Source: Deinococcus sp. YIM 134068 (lineage in GTDB: Bacteria; Deinococcota; Deinococci; Deinococcales; Deinococcaceae). Taken from it: 64,000 bases of DNA. How positions within the stretch are numbered: the first letter of the stretch is position 1; the number at the start of each line of letters is the position of its first letter. The stretch covers positions 310,001-374,000 of the forward strand of contig NZ_JAZHPF010000002.1 in NCBI RefSeq assembly GCF_036543075.1, in the 5' to 3' direction. The notes beneath the pieces were generated by a model. It was not told the DNA's origin. It ran no database searches and saw only the letters and a program-made list of their open reading frames with translations. This document shows, in pieces, positions 46,284-55,248 of this stretch. The position numbers and the translations under genes are program-made.

Positions 46284-47017
46284 GCCCGCTCCAGCCGCGC
46301 GAGCAGCCCGGCGTGGTCGGAGGCCCGCCGCGTGCCCTCACCCTCCGCGAGCACCACATGAATGTCCCGCGCCGCCAGCCCCCGCGTCCACACGTAGTCG
46401 ATGCGGATGCTCGGCTCCTGACGCTCCACGAAAGTGAAGCCGTCCTCCTGCCCGCGCAGGCCCGCCCAGGCGTCCGTCCAGCCCGCCTCCCGCAGCCGGA
46501 CGAGGTGAGGGTTGTCCGGCTGCATGTTGAAGTCACCCACGAGCGCCGCCGCTCCCGAAGATGCGCTCAAGGCCCACAGCGCCTCCGTCACGTTGTCGCC
46601 CTGCTGCTCGGCCACCCAGGAGAAGTGAGCGTTGAATACGTCCAGCGGCCCGTCCGGGAGGTCGAAGCGCGCACACAGCATCACCCGCTGAGCGGTGTCC
46701 TCCAGCCCGTCTCGCAGGCTGAGTGCGAAGGGCTGCACGTCCGGCAGCGGCCCCCGCGACAGGAAGGCCAGCCCGTCCTGCCGCCCGTCCCCGTGCGTGG
46801 TGGCGGGTACGAAGACGGCCCGGTAGCCGCCCAGACTGTACGCAAGTTGCGTCGCCTGGTCGTCCGGGTGCCGCGCTGAATCGAGCGACACGGCCTGAAG
46901 CGCCACGATGTCCGGCTGTGCCTCGGCGATGGCGCGTTCGATGAGGGGGCGGCGGTCGACCCAATCCCCGTGCTTGTCGGCATAGCTCTGGATGTTGAGG
47001 GTGAGGAGGGTGGTCAT
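46280..47017 (-). CDS. endonuclease/exonuclease/phosphatase family protein
   Basis: 245 residues. TLLTLNIQSYADKHGDWVDR (active-site Asn), DIVALQAVS where the family has a QE pair, GDFNMQPDN, and SIRIDYVWTR with ASDHAG at the end: the EEP metal-dependent fold. The second residue of the usual LQE motif is Ala, unusual for a catalytic Glu. Probably a phosphodiesterase or sphingomyelinase-like hydrolase. Start selected by CAGGAGACC ribosome site. Confidence 0.83.
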   Translation of the reverse strand: MTTLLTLNIQSYADKHGDWVDRRPLIERAIAEAQPDIVALQAVSLDSARHPDDQATQLAYSLGGYRAVFVPATTHGDGRQDGLAFLSRGPLPDVQPFALSLRDGLEDTAQRVMLCARFDLPDGPLDVFNAHFSWVAEQQGDNVTEALWALSASSGAAALVGDFNMQPDNPHLVRLREAGWTDAWAGLRGQEDGFTFVERQEPSIRIDYVWTRGLAARDIHVVLAEGEGTRRASDHAGLLARLERA

Positions 47018-47071
47018 GGGGGGTCTCCTGTGGGGGATTGGGAAGGACACGGGCCGAGGCTAAAATTGCTT

Positions 47072-47431
47072 GTGGCCCGCCTCTTGAAAATCTACGGGCA
47101 GGACCTCTTCGCTCTCTTCTTCTGCGCGTATAATCTCTGGCTTCAACCTGGAACGTTGGCGGAGCATTGGGGTGCTTGGAACTGGCCGTTCTGGAGCGCC
47201 GTCGCCTCGTTGTGTTGTAGCGTCCTCCTCGTCATCCGCACCTTCACGTCTCCCCGCAGGAGGGAGGAGCGCCGGGAACTCGCTGCCCTGCTCGATCTTC
47301 CGTCACGGGGAAGGCGCGGGGTGGGGGAAGAGGTCGTGCCGCCGAGGCCACCTCCCGTCCTCAAGCCCGCCCGCCCCCGATCACCTCCCGGAAGAAGGCA
47401 ATCAGGCGGTCGGCGTGATGGTCGAAGGTGA
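47072..47431 (+). CDS. small membrane protein, hypothetical
   Basis: From a GTG at 47072 (or TTG at 47066): VARLLKIYGQDLFALFFCAY begins a helix, with a second helix in PFWSAVASLCCSVLLVIRTF and a basic/Pro-rich tail. The last 70 bases overlap the convergent glycosyltransferase gene, so the tail may be shorter than the frame suggests. No family recognised. Confidence 0.45.
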   Translation: MARLLKIYGQDLFALFFCAYNLWLQPGTLAEHWGAWNWPFWSAVASLCCSVLLVIRTFTSPRRREERRELAALLDLPSRGRRGVGEEVVPPRPPPVLKPARPRSPPGRRQSGGRRDGRR

Positions 47432-49202
47432 ACTCGTCACGCGTCTCCCACACATGCTCGCGCAGGTGGCTCAGGCGCTCCCGGTCCTGCAACTGCGCGC
47501 CGAGGTCGTGCATGTCCTTGAAGAGAAGCCCGAGGTTCTTCTCCCGCGCGAGCGTCTGCGTGGCGACGATGTGCCCGGAGTTGTCGCGTTGCAGCATGGG
47601 CAGTCCCGCCGCCGCGTAGGTGCCCACCCGCGCGGGGAGGTTGAGGTCGTCCCAGTTCGCCCGCCGCAGCTCGCCCCCGTTCCCCGAGCCGAAGAAGTGG
47701 AGCCAGCCCGCGTCGTAGCGCGAGAACTCCTCCACCCAGCCCGCCTGATCCACGTTGGGGTGGAGGTGGAGGAAGCGGCCCGCCAGCCCCCCCGCCCGCT
47801 CGATCCAGCCGCGCCATTGCCCGTGCATGAACTCGCCGTAGAAGTGCAGGTGAATCCTCTGCGCCGCCAGCTCCGCCACCGTCTCCGGGTGCAGGCCGAT
47901 GGGGCGACCGGGGACGACGGTATGAATCTCGCCGTCCTGATCCGACAGCCGGGGCGACCGCTCCCCGCGCACGCTCTCCCGCCTCGGCAGGTCGCCGTCG
48001 AGCACGAGGTCCGGGCGGCCCGTGGAGAGGCGGGGGGCGACCTCGAAGAACCAGTCCCGCATCTCCGGGCTGGAGTAGATGCGCCCGTCCGCCCGCTCGT
48101 ACAGCTCCACGAGTTCGCGCCACAGGCCCTTCTCCAGACAGATGAACGGCCCCTCCTTGAAATGCCACACGAAGGGAATGCCGGGATTCCCGCTCTGAAC
48201 GTGGTGGACGAAGGACACGGCCTGCCAGTTCAGCAGCCCATAGATCACGTCCGGCCTGATCTCCCGCACTGCCGCCTGCCAGTTTTCGCGCGGCACGTCC
48301 TGCACGTGCCCGAAGGGAAGGGGACCGACCCAGTTGAACCACATGGGCCTGTCCGTCCACAGCCCATACAGGCGGTGTCCGCGCTCGGCGAGGGCCAGCA
48401 CCCGCTCCGGGTTGTAGGCGAGTTCGCCCACGAGGAGGATTTTCAGGCCGTCCGGGGCAGGCGGCGTGGGCGGGCGTTCCCTGTAGGTGCGGTAGCGTTC
48501 CACCTCGTCCACGAGATGCCCGGTCGTCGCGTGGAAGCGCAGCGGCTCCCGCACCCCGTAGCGCACCCGGTAGGGGTTGATGCCACCCTCCGGCTCGCGG
48601 ATGACCTTGTGCCGCTGGTGCGGATGGTCCACCCACTCGCACGTGACCTCGCCCGTCCCCACCCACTCGCCGCGCCGTCTGAAGTGGTGCCAATACATCC
48701 GCTCCAAGTCGTCGGTCGTGAGTTCGTCCCGCGTCAGCCAGCGGTCGCCCGTGCGTCGGTGCATCACTTGGACGAGTTGGAGCGAGTGACCCTCCACCTG
48801 CCCCGACGCCACCTTGTTGTAGTGGTGCCGGACCCCGGAGGAGGCGAGTGGTGCCTCCGGGTGGGCGGAGAGCGCCCCGACCAGCCCCGCGAGGTGGTCC
48901 CGGTAGTACACGTCGTCGGACGGGAGGTAGGCGACGAGCGGTGCCTGAGCGTGGTCGAGCGCGTGGTTGAGGGCCGCACCGAGACCGACGTTGCGTTCCA
49001 GACGGTGATAGGTGATGCGCGAGTCGGTGAGGTAGGGCCGGACAACCTCTGCGGTTTGATCGAGCGAGCCGTCGTCCACCACGATGAGTTCCCAGTCGGG
49101 AAGGGTCTGGGCGAGCAGGCTCTCGACCGCGCGGGGGAGAAAGCTCGCCTGCCCGTAGGTAGGCATCAGGACGGACACGCGTGGGCCGGAGGGCTGGCTC
49201 AT
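47361..49202 (-). CDS. two-domain glycosyltransferase (GT2 + GT-B)
   Basis: 613 residues. GT2 domain (about 1-225): VSVLMPTYGQASFLPRAVES, VVDDGSLDQTAEVVRP, the DD site in YLPSDDVYYRDHL and an acceptor-loop CEWVDHPHQRHKVIR. A second GT-B-like half (about 275-610): KILLVGELAYNPERVLALAE, FVWHFKEGPFICLEKGLW, GRPIGLHPETVAELAAQRIH and NLPARVGTYAAAGLPMLQRD. It probably adds two sugars in succession, or a second domain tunes acceptor use. Divergent paralog of the gene at 49548. Start MSQPSGPRVSVLM chosen over a 78-codon upstream extension that reads through the repeat. Confidence 0.88.
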   Translation of the reverse strand: MSQPSGPRVSVLMPTYGQASFLPRAVESLLAQTLPDWELIVVDDGSLDQTAEVVRPYLTDSRITYHRLERNVGLGAALNHALDHAQAPLVAYLPSDDVYYRDHLAGLVGALSAHPEAPLASSGVRHHYNKVASGQVEGHSLQLVQVMHRRTGDRWLTRDELTTDDLERMYWHHFRRRGEWVGTGEVTCEWVDHPHQRHKVIREPEGGINPYRVRYGVREPLRFHATTGHLVDEVERYRTYRERPPTPPAPDGLKILLVGELAYNPERVLALAERGHRLYGLWTDRPMWFNWVGPLPFGHVQDVPRENWQAAVREIRPDVIYGLLNWQAVSFVHHVQSGNPGIPFVWHFKEGPFICLEKGLWRELVELYERADGRIYSSPEMRDWFFEVAPRLSTGRPDLVLDGDLPRRESVRGERSPRLSDQDGEIHTVVPGRPIGLHPETVAELAAQRIHLHFYGEFMHGQWRGWIERAGGLAGRFLHLHPNVDQAGWVEEFSRYDAGWLHFFGSGNGGELRRANWDDLNLPARVGTYAAAGLPMLQRDNSGHIVATQTLAREKNLGLLFKDMHDLGAQLQDRERLSHLREHVWETRDEFTFDHHADRLIAFFREVIGGGRA

Positions 49203-49267
49203 GCGCGCGGCCCCGGCGGGGGAGGGGAGAGGGGAGGTCTTGGCATCGCGTGGCTCCTGATCAGGGA

Positions 49268-49376
49268 TGGGCGGCCAGCTTTCAGCCGCCAGCGGAACAG
49301 GGGGAGAGGCAGCAGTTTCTTTTGCTCCTCCCCCTTGAGGGGGGAGGTTGGGAGGGGGTGAACGGGCCTGGCATTC
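49268..49376. repeat. dispersed intergenic repeat, copy E (composite)
   Basis: 49268-49305 (GGCGGCCAGCTTTCAGCCGC ... CAGCGGAACAGGGGG) matches 12114-12157; 49316-49376 continues with TTTTGCTCCTCCCCCTTG and GGGGGGAGGTTGGGAGGGGG of the main family. It lies between two divergent paralogs, so it is also in the promoter region (49203-49547). Confidence 0.7.
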
Positions 49377-49547
49377 CAAGAGAGCAACAGCTCTCTTCGT
49401 GGGGCCGTTCGCTGGGCGGCTTGACGAGGACGGCACCGCCCCGCTAGGTCATACCGTCCCACGACGACAAAGCTCAAGCTGAGCCAAAACTTGCGCCTTC
49501 CCACATGCGCGCTCCGCCCCGTTGCGGGCGTGCCACCATGCGGCCTG

Positions 49548-51467
49548 ATGTCCCCCGTGCCCCTCGTCTCGGTGCTCATGCCGACCTTCAGGCAGGCCAA
49601 TTTCCTCCCGCGCGCCGTGGAAAGCCTCCTCGCCCAGACCTTCACCGATTGGGAACTGGTCATCGTGGACGACGGCTCGCCCGACGACACGGCAGAGGTC
49701 GTCCGGCCTTTCCTATCTGACCCGCGCACCTCATACACCCGGCTGGCGCGCAATGTCGGTCTCGGTGCGGCCCTCAACCATGCCACAGCTCTCGCGCGGG
49801 GCCGCTTCCTCGCCTACCTCCCCTCGGACGACGTGTATTACCCGGAGCATCTGGAACGGTTGGTCGGCGTGGTGGAGGCCAAGCCTGACGTGGACCTCGC
49901 CTACGGGGGCGTGCGCTGGGCGTACCACCACGAGGGACCCACCCTGCGCGGCGAGGGGGCGGTCGGGCATGAGGCGGACTTCCTCGGCCTGCCGCCCGAC
50001 ACGCGGGCACAACCCACGAGCGGCAACGTGCTCGCGCTCGTGCAGGTCATGCACCGCCGCTCGGAACGGGTGCCCCGCTGGCCGGAGCGCACTGAGCGGG
50101 TCTCGGACACGCTGGAGGCCGACTTCTGGCGTGGGCTGCTCGCGGCGGGGGCACGCTTCGCCTATGCCGGGGCCACCACCTGCGAGTGGGTGAGCCATCC
50201 GGATCAGCGTCACCGCATCATCGCCGGGGTGCCGGGCGGACTATCGCGCTACCGGGCCTACCACGGCATCGGGCGGGGCGAATACCTGAACTTCCAGCCC
50301 AGCCGGGGAATGCGCGTGGACGAGCGGGCGCGGTACGGACGCTTCGAGCGGCCCCCGCCTCCGCCCAAGTCGGAAAGCCTTCACATCCTCCTCGTCGGCT
50401 CGCTGGGCTTCAACCCGGAGCGGGTGCTCGCGCTGGAGGAACGCGGCCACCGCCTCAGCGGCCTGTGGCTGCCGGAGCCGGAAACGTGGGACGCCACCGG
50501 CCCCTTCCCCTTCGGCCATATTGAGGACGTGCCGCTGGACGACCATTGGGCCGACCGGGTGCGCGCCCTGCGGCCCGACGTGATCTACGCGGGGCTGAAC
50601 TGGCACGCCCTCCCCCTCATTGAGCGGGTCCTCGACGCGCGGCTGGGCATTCCCCTCGTCTTCCACTTCAAGGAAGGTCCCTTCATCTGCCACGAGAAGG
50701 GCCTGTGGCCCACCCTCGTCCGCCTCCTGCGGGGGAGCGACGGCCAGGTGTTCATCAGCCCCGAGAACCGCGAGTGGTTCCGCCTCGCGCTCGGCGGGCG
50801 GCTGGACGAGAGCCGGACGTACATCCTCGACGGCGACCTCCCGAAGCTCGACTGGTTCACGGACGACTGGGCACCCAAGCTCTCGCACGCGGACGGCGAG
50901 ATTCACACCGTCTGCGCGGGCCGCCCGCTTGGCCTCGAACCCCTGTCCGAACTCGCCCGCCACGGCGTCCACGTCCACTTCTACGGCACGCACTTCCACG
51001 AGTGGTTCCCCAACTGGACCCGCGCGGGGCTGGAGAGCGGGTATCTCCACCTCCACCCGACCGTCGAGCCGGAGGACTGGGTGCGCGAACTCTCCCGCTA
51101 CGACGCGGGCTAGGTACAGCAGTTCACCAGCCACAACGGGGGCGATCTCAGAAAAGCGCACTGGGACGACCTGAACCTCCCCGCTCGCCTCGGCACCTAC
51201 GCGGCGGCGGGCCTGCCGTGGATCATGCGCGACAACCGCGCCTCCCTCGTCGCCATGCAGACCCTCGCGGTGGAGCACGACTTCGGCCTCTTCTACCGCG
51301 ACTTCGAGAGCCTCGCCGCGCAACTCCGGGACCGGGCGCGGCTGGAGCAGATGACCGCCAACGCCCGTGCCGCCCGCCACCTCTTCGCCTTCGACACGCA
51401 CGCGGATGACCTGGTGGCGTTCTTCAGACAGGTGATCGCGCGGAGACGGGGGGAGGTGTCGTTGTGA
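49548..51467 (+). pseudogene. two-domain glycosyltransferase interrupted by in-frame amber codon
   Basis: Frame from ATG 49548 (MSPVPLVSVLMPTFRQANFL) to TGA 51467 is one uninterrupted frame except for TAG at 51111-51113. The residue at that place in the divergent paralog is Trp (RYDAGWLHFF against RYDAG stop VQQF), so a TGG to TAG change explains it. Downstream the frame keeps matching the paralog: NLPARLGTYAAAGLPWIMRD, FYRDFESLAAQLRDRARLEQ, HADDLVAFFRQVI. Complete length would be 639 residues. GT2 half has VDDGSPDDTAEVV and YLPSDDVYYPEHL. As it stands, a protein of 521 residues is made, lacking the last part of the GT-B domain. Confidence 0.85.
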
Positions 51468-51500
51468 GGGGGTAGAGAAGGGTTTCGGCGTCTCCTCCGA

Positions 51501-51533
51501 TGGGCAGGCGGGGCTTGCCACCCCCCACCGGCC
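51501..51533. repeat. dispersed intergenic repeat, copy F (partial, inverted)
   Basis: GGGCAGGCGGGGCTTGCCAC followed by CCCCCCACCGGCC is the inverted hairpin end of the family, close to copy D. Remaining bases of 51468-51656 hold no gene. Confidence 0.6.
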
Positions 51534-51656
51534 AAAAACTCTTCCTCATCGTCCCGCCACGCAACTCGGCCTGACTTCTGAAACAGAAAGGGTGGACTGG
51601 GCCGGTGTGCTCCTCCCCATTTGAGGACCACCCCGCCCGCCGCCTAAGCTGGCCCC

Positions 51657-52784
51657 ATGCGACTGCGCGACGTGGGGCTGCCCCCGGTCCTGTTCGGCCC
51701 CCTGCCCACCGGGCCGCTGAACGCAATTACCGACGTGATGGGGGTGAGGGTCGGGCACACCACGCTGATTTCAGGCGAGGGGCCGCTCGTGCCCGGACGT
51801 GGGCCGGTGCGGACGGGCGTTACGGTGGTCCATCCGCGCCCCGGCCTGACCCGCGAGCAGCCCTGTTTCGCCGGGGTGGTGCGTCACAACGGCAACGGCG
51901 ACCTCACCGGGGCCGAGTGGCTGCGTGAGGCCGGAACCCTCGCCACGCCGCTCGCCCTGACGAACACCCACGCCCTCGGCACCGTGCGCGACGCCATGAT
52001 CGCGTGGGAGGGCAGGCAGCGCACGGACGCGGGGACCTACTGGTGTATGCCGGTGGTGGGGGAGACCTTCGACGGGACGTTGAACGACATCTGGGGCGGC
52101 CACGTCCGGGAGGAACACGTCTGGGCCGCCCTGGAGACGGCGACGAACGGTCCCGTCCCCGAGGGCAACGTGGGCGGCGGCACCGGGATGATCTGCCACG
52201 GCTTCAAGGGCGGCATCGGCACGAGCAGCCGGGTGGTGGACATGGGGGAGGAGAGGTACACCGTGGGCGTCCTCGTGCAGGCCAACCACGGGCGACGGAC
52301 GGACCTGCGCGTGCTAGGCCTCCCCGTGGGGCGCGTCCTGACCGAGGCCCGCGTGCCGACCCCCTGGACGGCCCTCACCCCCGGCAGCGGCTCCATCGTC
52401 GTGATCCTCGCCACCGACGCCCCGCTGCTGCCCGGCCAGTGTGAGCGCCTCGCCCGGCGCGCGGGGGTGGGCCTCTCGCGCACCGGGGGAGGGTGCGACG
52501 ACAGCAGCGGCGACTTCTTCGTGTGCTTCGCCACCGGCAACGAGGGCCTGCCCGTCGCCGACTACGCCCGCCGCCAGTTCGGGACCGTGCCCCTGCGGAT
52601 GGTGAGCAACGACCTCCTCAACCTCCTGTTCCACGCCGCCGCCGACGCCACCGAGGAGGCGGTTCTCAATGCCTTACTGGGTGCGCGGACCCTCACGGGC
52701 GCGGACGGTCGAACGGCCCACGCCCTGACGCCCGACCTCCTGCGAACGGCGGTTCGGGAACTGACCGTGGAATTGGGAGGGTGA
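51657..52784 (+). CDS. P1/S58 family peptidase (DmpA-type aminopeptidase)
   Basis: 375 residues. NAITDVMGVRVGHTTLI at the start, GVTVVHPRPGL, NGNGDLTGAEW, NTHALGTVRDA and the autocleavage/catalytic loop GNVGGGTGMICHGFKGGIGT followed by SSR, and SGDFFVCFATGNEG near the C-terminus. Such enzymes cleave themselves before a Ser/Thr that becomes the N-terminal nucleophile, and remove N-terminal residues from small peptides. No signal peptide. Alone in its transcript. Confidence 0.9.
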   Translation: MRLRDVGLPPVLFGPLPTGPLNAITDVMGVRVGHTTLISGEGPLVPGRGPVRTGVTVVHPRPGLTREQPCFAGVVRHNGNGDLTGAEWLREAGTLATPLALTNTHALGTVRDAMIAWEGRQRTDAGTYWCMPVVGETFDGTLNDIWGGHVREEHVWAALETATNGPVPEGNVGGGTGMICHGFKGGIGTSSRVVDMGEERYTVGVLVQANHGRRTDLRVLGLPVGRVLTEARVPTPWTALTPGSGSIVVILATDAPLLPGQCERLARRAGVGLSRTGGGCDDSSGDFFVCFATGNEGLPVADYARRQFGTVPLRMVSNDLLNLLFHAAADATEEAVLNALLGARTLTGADGRTAHALTPDLLRTAVRELTVELGG

Positions 52785-52929
52785 TTGGGAAGGACGGCGT
52801 TCTGCACGGGTTCAACCCTTTCGACCTCGAAGCCCTTTTCCCTCCAGGTGGAAAGCAAATGATCAACGGCTCCCACAGACGTTCCACCGGATGAATACGG
52901 GAAGTTGCTCGTCTCTTCTCCTGGGACGC

Positions 52930-53128
52930 TCTGCCCGCTCACCCCCTCCCAGCCTCCCCCCTCAAGGGGGAGGAGCTAGAAAGCCCAAGCTTTAGCTCTT
53001 TTGCTCCCTCCCTCCTTGTGGGGGAGGGTTGGGGAGGGGGGTGGCGGGCCACGCTCGCCCTTCTTTGAAACGGCAAAAACACTCCTCCTGCCCGATCCGC
53101 AACTCACATCAAGCGTTCAAGGGGGAGG
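52930..53128. repeat. dispersed intergenic repeat, copy G (longest)
   Basis: The fullest copy: module 1 (CTGCCCGCTCACCCCC, hairpin CCTCCCCCCTCAAGGGGGAGG), module 2 (CTCTTTTGCTCCCTCC, CTCCTTGTGGGGGAGGG, hairpin GGCGGGCCACGCTCGCC) and module 3 (AAACGGCAAAAACACTCC to CAACTCACATCAAGCG). Module 1 matches copy A, modules 2-3 match copy C. It occupies most of the 383-bp gap between convergent genes; nothing else is recognised there. Confidence 0.75.
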
Positions 53129-53167
53129 GGCAAAAGAAACAGCCCCGCGTCCTCGTGTGGTCGCTTT

Positions 53168-53869
53168 CTAGGCGTGCTCGGCGGTCTCGGTGCTCGCCCC
53201 CACGGGCACGTCGGGCATCTCGGGGAGGTCGTAGGAGTGCGCGAGGCTTGGCATCTCCAGCGACTCGTGGCCCCGGTTGACCATCCGCCCTCCGCTGTAC
53301 CGGGCGACGCTCGTCAGGGTCAGCTCCCAGTTGCGCCGCTGGGCCGCGTGGACCCCGAAGATGTAGGCGAGGCGGTCGAAGTGCGAGTTCGTCCGCAGCA
53401 GCGACTCGATCTGGAGGACCATCCGCCCCGGCTCCTCGCCCGGATAGACGCGGAAGTCCGAGGTGCCCGCGTCGGGGTGCAGCCGCAGCGTGCGCGCCCG
53501 GAAGCCCAGGGGGTCCACATGCTCGATGACCACGCGGCCCCGGCGGATGACGAGCATCCGAATCCACAGCCGGTCGCCCCGCCGCACCGGGGGCACGGGG
53601 CGGTCCAGCCCCCGGAACCACGCGAGCCACTTCGGGGCGTGGTCGGGCAGGTGGTCGCGCCAGTGCGCCGCGATCTCCTCGGGGGTGCGCGTGGCCCCCT
53701 CGACCTCCACCCAGTAGCGGCGGCGGGTGAGCGGCCCCACGCCGTCCTCCGGGGTGGACGGACGCAGCGGGTCGGACGGCCCCCTGACGACGTAGGCGGT
53801 GAGGGCGAGGGCGGGCAGCGCCAGCAGGCGCAGCGTGGTGCGGAGGGGGGAACGCGGCGGCGTGGACAC
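53168..53869 (-). CDS. hypothetical protein with N-terminal membrane anchor
   Basis: 233 residues. A hydrophobic segment (LRTTLRLLALPALALTAYVV) is followed by an exported or membrane-bound domain beginning RRRYWVEVEGATRTPEEIAA, with FRVYPGEEPGRMVLQIES and a His-containing FGVHAAQRRNWELTLTSVARY. Not assigned to a family with confidence. Stands alone with a repeat on one side. Confidence 0.7.
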   Translation of the reverse strand: MSTPPRSPLRTTLRLLALPALALTAYVVRGPSDPLRPSTPEDGVGPLTRRRYWVEVEGATRTPEEIAAHWRDHLPDHAPKWLAWFRGLDRPVPPVRRGDRLWIRMLVIRRGRVVIEHVDPLGFRARTLRLHPDAGTSDFRVYPGEEPGRMVLQIESLLRTNSHFDRLAYIFGVHAAQRRNWELTLTSVARYSGGRMVNRGHESLEMPSLAHSYDLPEMPDVPVGASTETAEHA

Positions 53870-54047
53870 GCGGGCACGATAGCGGCCTCACGGGGGCGGC
53901 GGCGCACGGGGGATTCATCCAGCCCAGAGACAGGCGGGCACGGACGGGCGGAGGTCAACGTCCGTTCATCGGGCCGAAATGGGCGCTGCCGCCCCGGCCC
54001 GTAAGCTCCGGGAAGTTTTAGCTCTCGTAACTCTGAAAGGAGAAGAT

Positions 54048-54233
54048 ATGACGGACGACGGCAGGGACCTGCCCGCCGGGGTGACGGAGGAGTACCGCGA
54101 GGTCAGCGACGACGATCTCGGGACGGTCGGCACGAATCAGACGACGATGGGCGAGGCGAGCGGTGGCATCGACGACCTGGACGACGAGCTGGACGAGGAC
54201 GGCACGCCCCTGGAGGACAAGACGGGCGGGTGA
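54048..54233 (+). CDS. small acidic protein, 61 residues
   Basis: Starts at an ATG eight bases after AAAGGAG, the best ribosome site in this part. Composition is striking: Asp/Glu-rich (DDLDDELDEDGTPLEDKTGG), no Cys and little hydrophobic. Such small acidic proteins are often nucleoid, chaperone or antitoxin-like, but no family is recognised. Confidence 0.75.
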   Translation: MTDDGRDLPAGVTEEYREVSDDDLGTVGTNQTTMGEASGGIDDLDDELDEDGTPLEDKTGG

Positions 54234-54256
54234 GGGCCGGGCCGGGGGAAAGTAGG

Positions 54257-54355
54257 GTTTTGATTGCCAGCCGCCCTGAGACACAGATGTCGCGCGCATG
54301 GCTGAGGTCGAGCTTGAGGTTTCAATCCACAGCCGCCCCCGAAGACGGCTGAAAC
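54257..54355 (-). CRISPR. orphan CRISPR-repeat-like sequence with a degenerate second copy
   Basis: On the minus strand 54355-54319 reads as a 37-base repeat that begins GTTTCAGCCGTC, has the stem CAGCCG / CGGCTG and ends GTGGATTGAAAC, the typical 3' handle of many CRISPR repeats. After a 25-base spacer, 54293-54257 matches it at 22 of 37 positions, best in the GGGCGGCTG core, as a degenerate terminal repeat would. No cas gene is in the window and the spacer is short, so this is a remnant or a look-alike. Confidence 0.3.
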
Positions 54356-54385
54356 GTCGGGGGCACGGCCACTCCGGCGGCTGAA

Positions 54386-54403
54386 CTTCTCTCCCAACGG
54401 GGA
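54386..54403. terminator. hairpin after the WYL fragment
   Basis: CTCTCCCCGTTGGGAGAG, a perfect 7-bp stem with a four-base loop, just downstream of the WYL-fragment stop; no strong T-run. Confidence 0.45.
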
Positions 54404-54406
54404 GAG

Positions 54407-54922
54407 TCACGCCGCCCCGCCCTCGGGGAAGCGGAGGGGTTCCACCTCGGCGGCCTCGGCGGCGGCGCGCACTTCCCGCTGCCAGAGTTGGCGCACCTCG
54501 GGCGGACCCAGCACCTGCACACGCGGCCCCCAGCCCAGCAGCCAGGGCAGCAACCCGCGCGGCAGGCCGTCCGCGTCCGCAGGCGCGTCCACCGTCGTGT
54601 CGATGGTGCCGTCGGGGTTGAGGTACGGCTCGCTCAGCCCGATGTGCCCCGCCAGCAGGATGCGGCGGGCGGCATCATGCCGGAAACGCAGGTGAACCGT
54701 CCTCGCCGAACCGTCCCCCCCACCTCCCCGCACCGGGCGCAGGAAGCCGCCGGGATCGAAGGTGCCCGGCCCGGTCCCCGCGCGACCACCCTCGCCGTCC
54801 ACTCCGGTGGAGAGCCGGGAGGGCCGATGACCGCCGAACTCCCACCGCTGTCGAGCAGTCTGCGGCCCAGTGTCTTCCTGAGAAGAGAGAAGCTCGGCTC
54901 TGTGAGGCTGTGCGTGTGACAT
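54407..54922 (-). pseudogene. truncated WYL-domain regulator (C-terminal part only)
   Basis: Frame of 171 codons. From about residue 73 it is the C-terminal extension of WYL regulators: TVHLRFRHDAARRILLAGHI, ADGLPRGLLPWLLGWGPRVQ and VLGPPEVRQLWQREVRAAAE. The N-terminal helix-turn-helix and the ligand-binding WYL core are absent; the first 50 residues are low-complexity and unlike the family. Probably the remnant of a transcriptional regulator of about 320 residues. WYL proteins often regulate defence genes, and a CRISPR-like repeat lies immediately downstream. Confidence 0.6.
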
Positions 54923-55005
54923 GTCTCTACTGTTTCAGGGGCCTGTCGCGCCACTGTCTCGCACCGCTGAGAACCGCACACGCGTGATGGTTTTATGAGC
55001 CGGGT

Positions 55006-55248
55006 ATGATCAACCTCAAGGTCGTGAAATCGCGGGGAGTCCTCGTAACAGAGACGGACACAAGCTGGCAGAGCGAGGGCAGGGGGCGCGCAAGCTCAGG
55101 CCGGACTTATGTGCTGCGCGGAAAAAAGACAGACTGCGTTGTCACCTGCCTTCGGGTGGGCGGAGGCTTGAACCTGATGGATGCCGAGGACGCCGCCGAC
55201 CTGATCGAGTCGCAGTCTGTCAGGCCAGAGCGGAGCGAGTCACGGTGA
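55006..55248 (+). CDS. hypothetical 80-residue protein
   Basis: Begins MINLKVVKSRGVLVTETDTS and runs to a stop within a region of slightly lower GC than usual. Basic, with two Cys in DCVVTCLR. No family recognised. The ribosome site is modest. The next 255 bases (to 55503) contain no gene I can support. Confidence 0.5.
   Translation: MINLKVVKSRGVLVTETDTSWQSEGRGRASSGRTYVLRGKKTDCVVTCLRVGGGLNLMDAEDAADLIESQSVRPERSESR

Noticed and set aside
54277..54292. CTGAGACACAGATGTC, similar to an inverted iteron
   Set aside because: The last part of the 16 bases does not match and it lies 34 kb from the origin; it is better explained as part of the CRISPR-like unit or chance.
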